NCBI RefSeq assembly: GCF_018294505.1
Contig: NC_057814.1
Span: 36,955,054-37,019,053 of the forward strand
Direction of reading: 5' to 3'
DNA length: 64,000 nt
Origin: Triticum aestivum
Taxonomy: Eukaryota; Streptophyta; Magnoliopsida; Poales; Poaceae
Below are positions 63,901 to 64,000 of this stretch, one piece after another. The notes below the pieces were generated by a model. The model did not search any database, had not been told where the DNA came from, and was given only the letters and a program-made list of their open reading frames with translations. The position numbers and the translations under genes were made by a program. The stretch's first letter is position 1. Every line of letters starts with the position of its first letter.

Positions 63901-64000
63901 GTCGTCGCCTAATGAGTGACTGTGATAGGGGTGGGGGGGGGGTCCTTCCCACACGACCCAGAAGCCTTCGGGGATAGGCTCTCCTGGCACACACTCGGCA

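Overview
The window is plant nuclear DNA of Triticeae type (wheat, Aegilops or a relative). This is judged from the repeat content: large Gypsy and Copia LTR elements, two full-length 10-12 kb CACTA transposons with the subterminal motif CCCGGTTCGTG, Stowaway and Tourist-like MITEs, plus introns and plant TATA boxes. Almost all of it is transposable elements nested in one another. No rRNA, tRNA, CRISPR or bacterial feature was seen. Family names are from memory and could not be searched.

Layout. 1-4311: 3' end of an Athila-like Gypsy element with its LTR, apparently inserted in the LTR of a minus-strand chromovirus (4312-9845). The chromovirus has a tRNA-iMet primer site and kept only integrase plus an unknown acidic ORF. 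It abuts a 5'-truncated, nonsense-riddled Copia element (9846-13517). 13.5-18.8 kb is low-density DNA with a Tourist-like MITE (TSD TAA), a CACTA end, a MATH-domain gene fragment, an LTR-like block and a 47-bp minisatellite.

18.8-45.5 kb is a nest: PIF/Harbinger remnants hold a non-autonomous Gypsy element (20836-45420) that encodes gag-protease but no RT or integrase, and carries a spliced antisense gene. That antisense gene is split by a rearranged Athila-like element (28558-31898, TSD GATAG). The Gypsy 3' LTR is split by CACTA-1 (32933-45053, TSD TGA). CACTA-1 has an intact 1,120-aa TNP2-type transposase, a small coiled-coil/membrane-anchor ORF, and a multi-exon ORF2 ending in a Ulp1-like (C48) cysteine protease domain.

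45.5-57.5 kb: a Stowaway MITE, another TIR element, and CACTA-2 (46584-57396, TSD TTA, opposite orientation), possibly inside a decayed Helitron. CACTA-2 has the same gene order, but its transposase and ORF2 are broken. 57.8-62.9 kb: a LINE RT split by a PIF/Harbinger-type element carrying an AP2/ERF-like ORF (TSD TTA) and by a 2.8-kb block of ~315-bp tandem repeats. The right end holds a decayed root-cap-protein-like gene.

Functionally, the only gene set that looks able to act is CACTA-1: its transposase is uninterrupted, its termini and TSD are intact, and motif arrays like those at its ends also sit just upstream of the ORF2 promoter. CACTA-2 shares this arrangement, which suggests feedback control of ORF2 by a terminus-binding protein.
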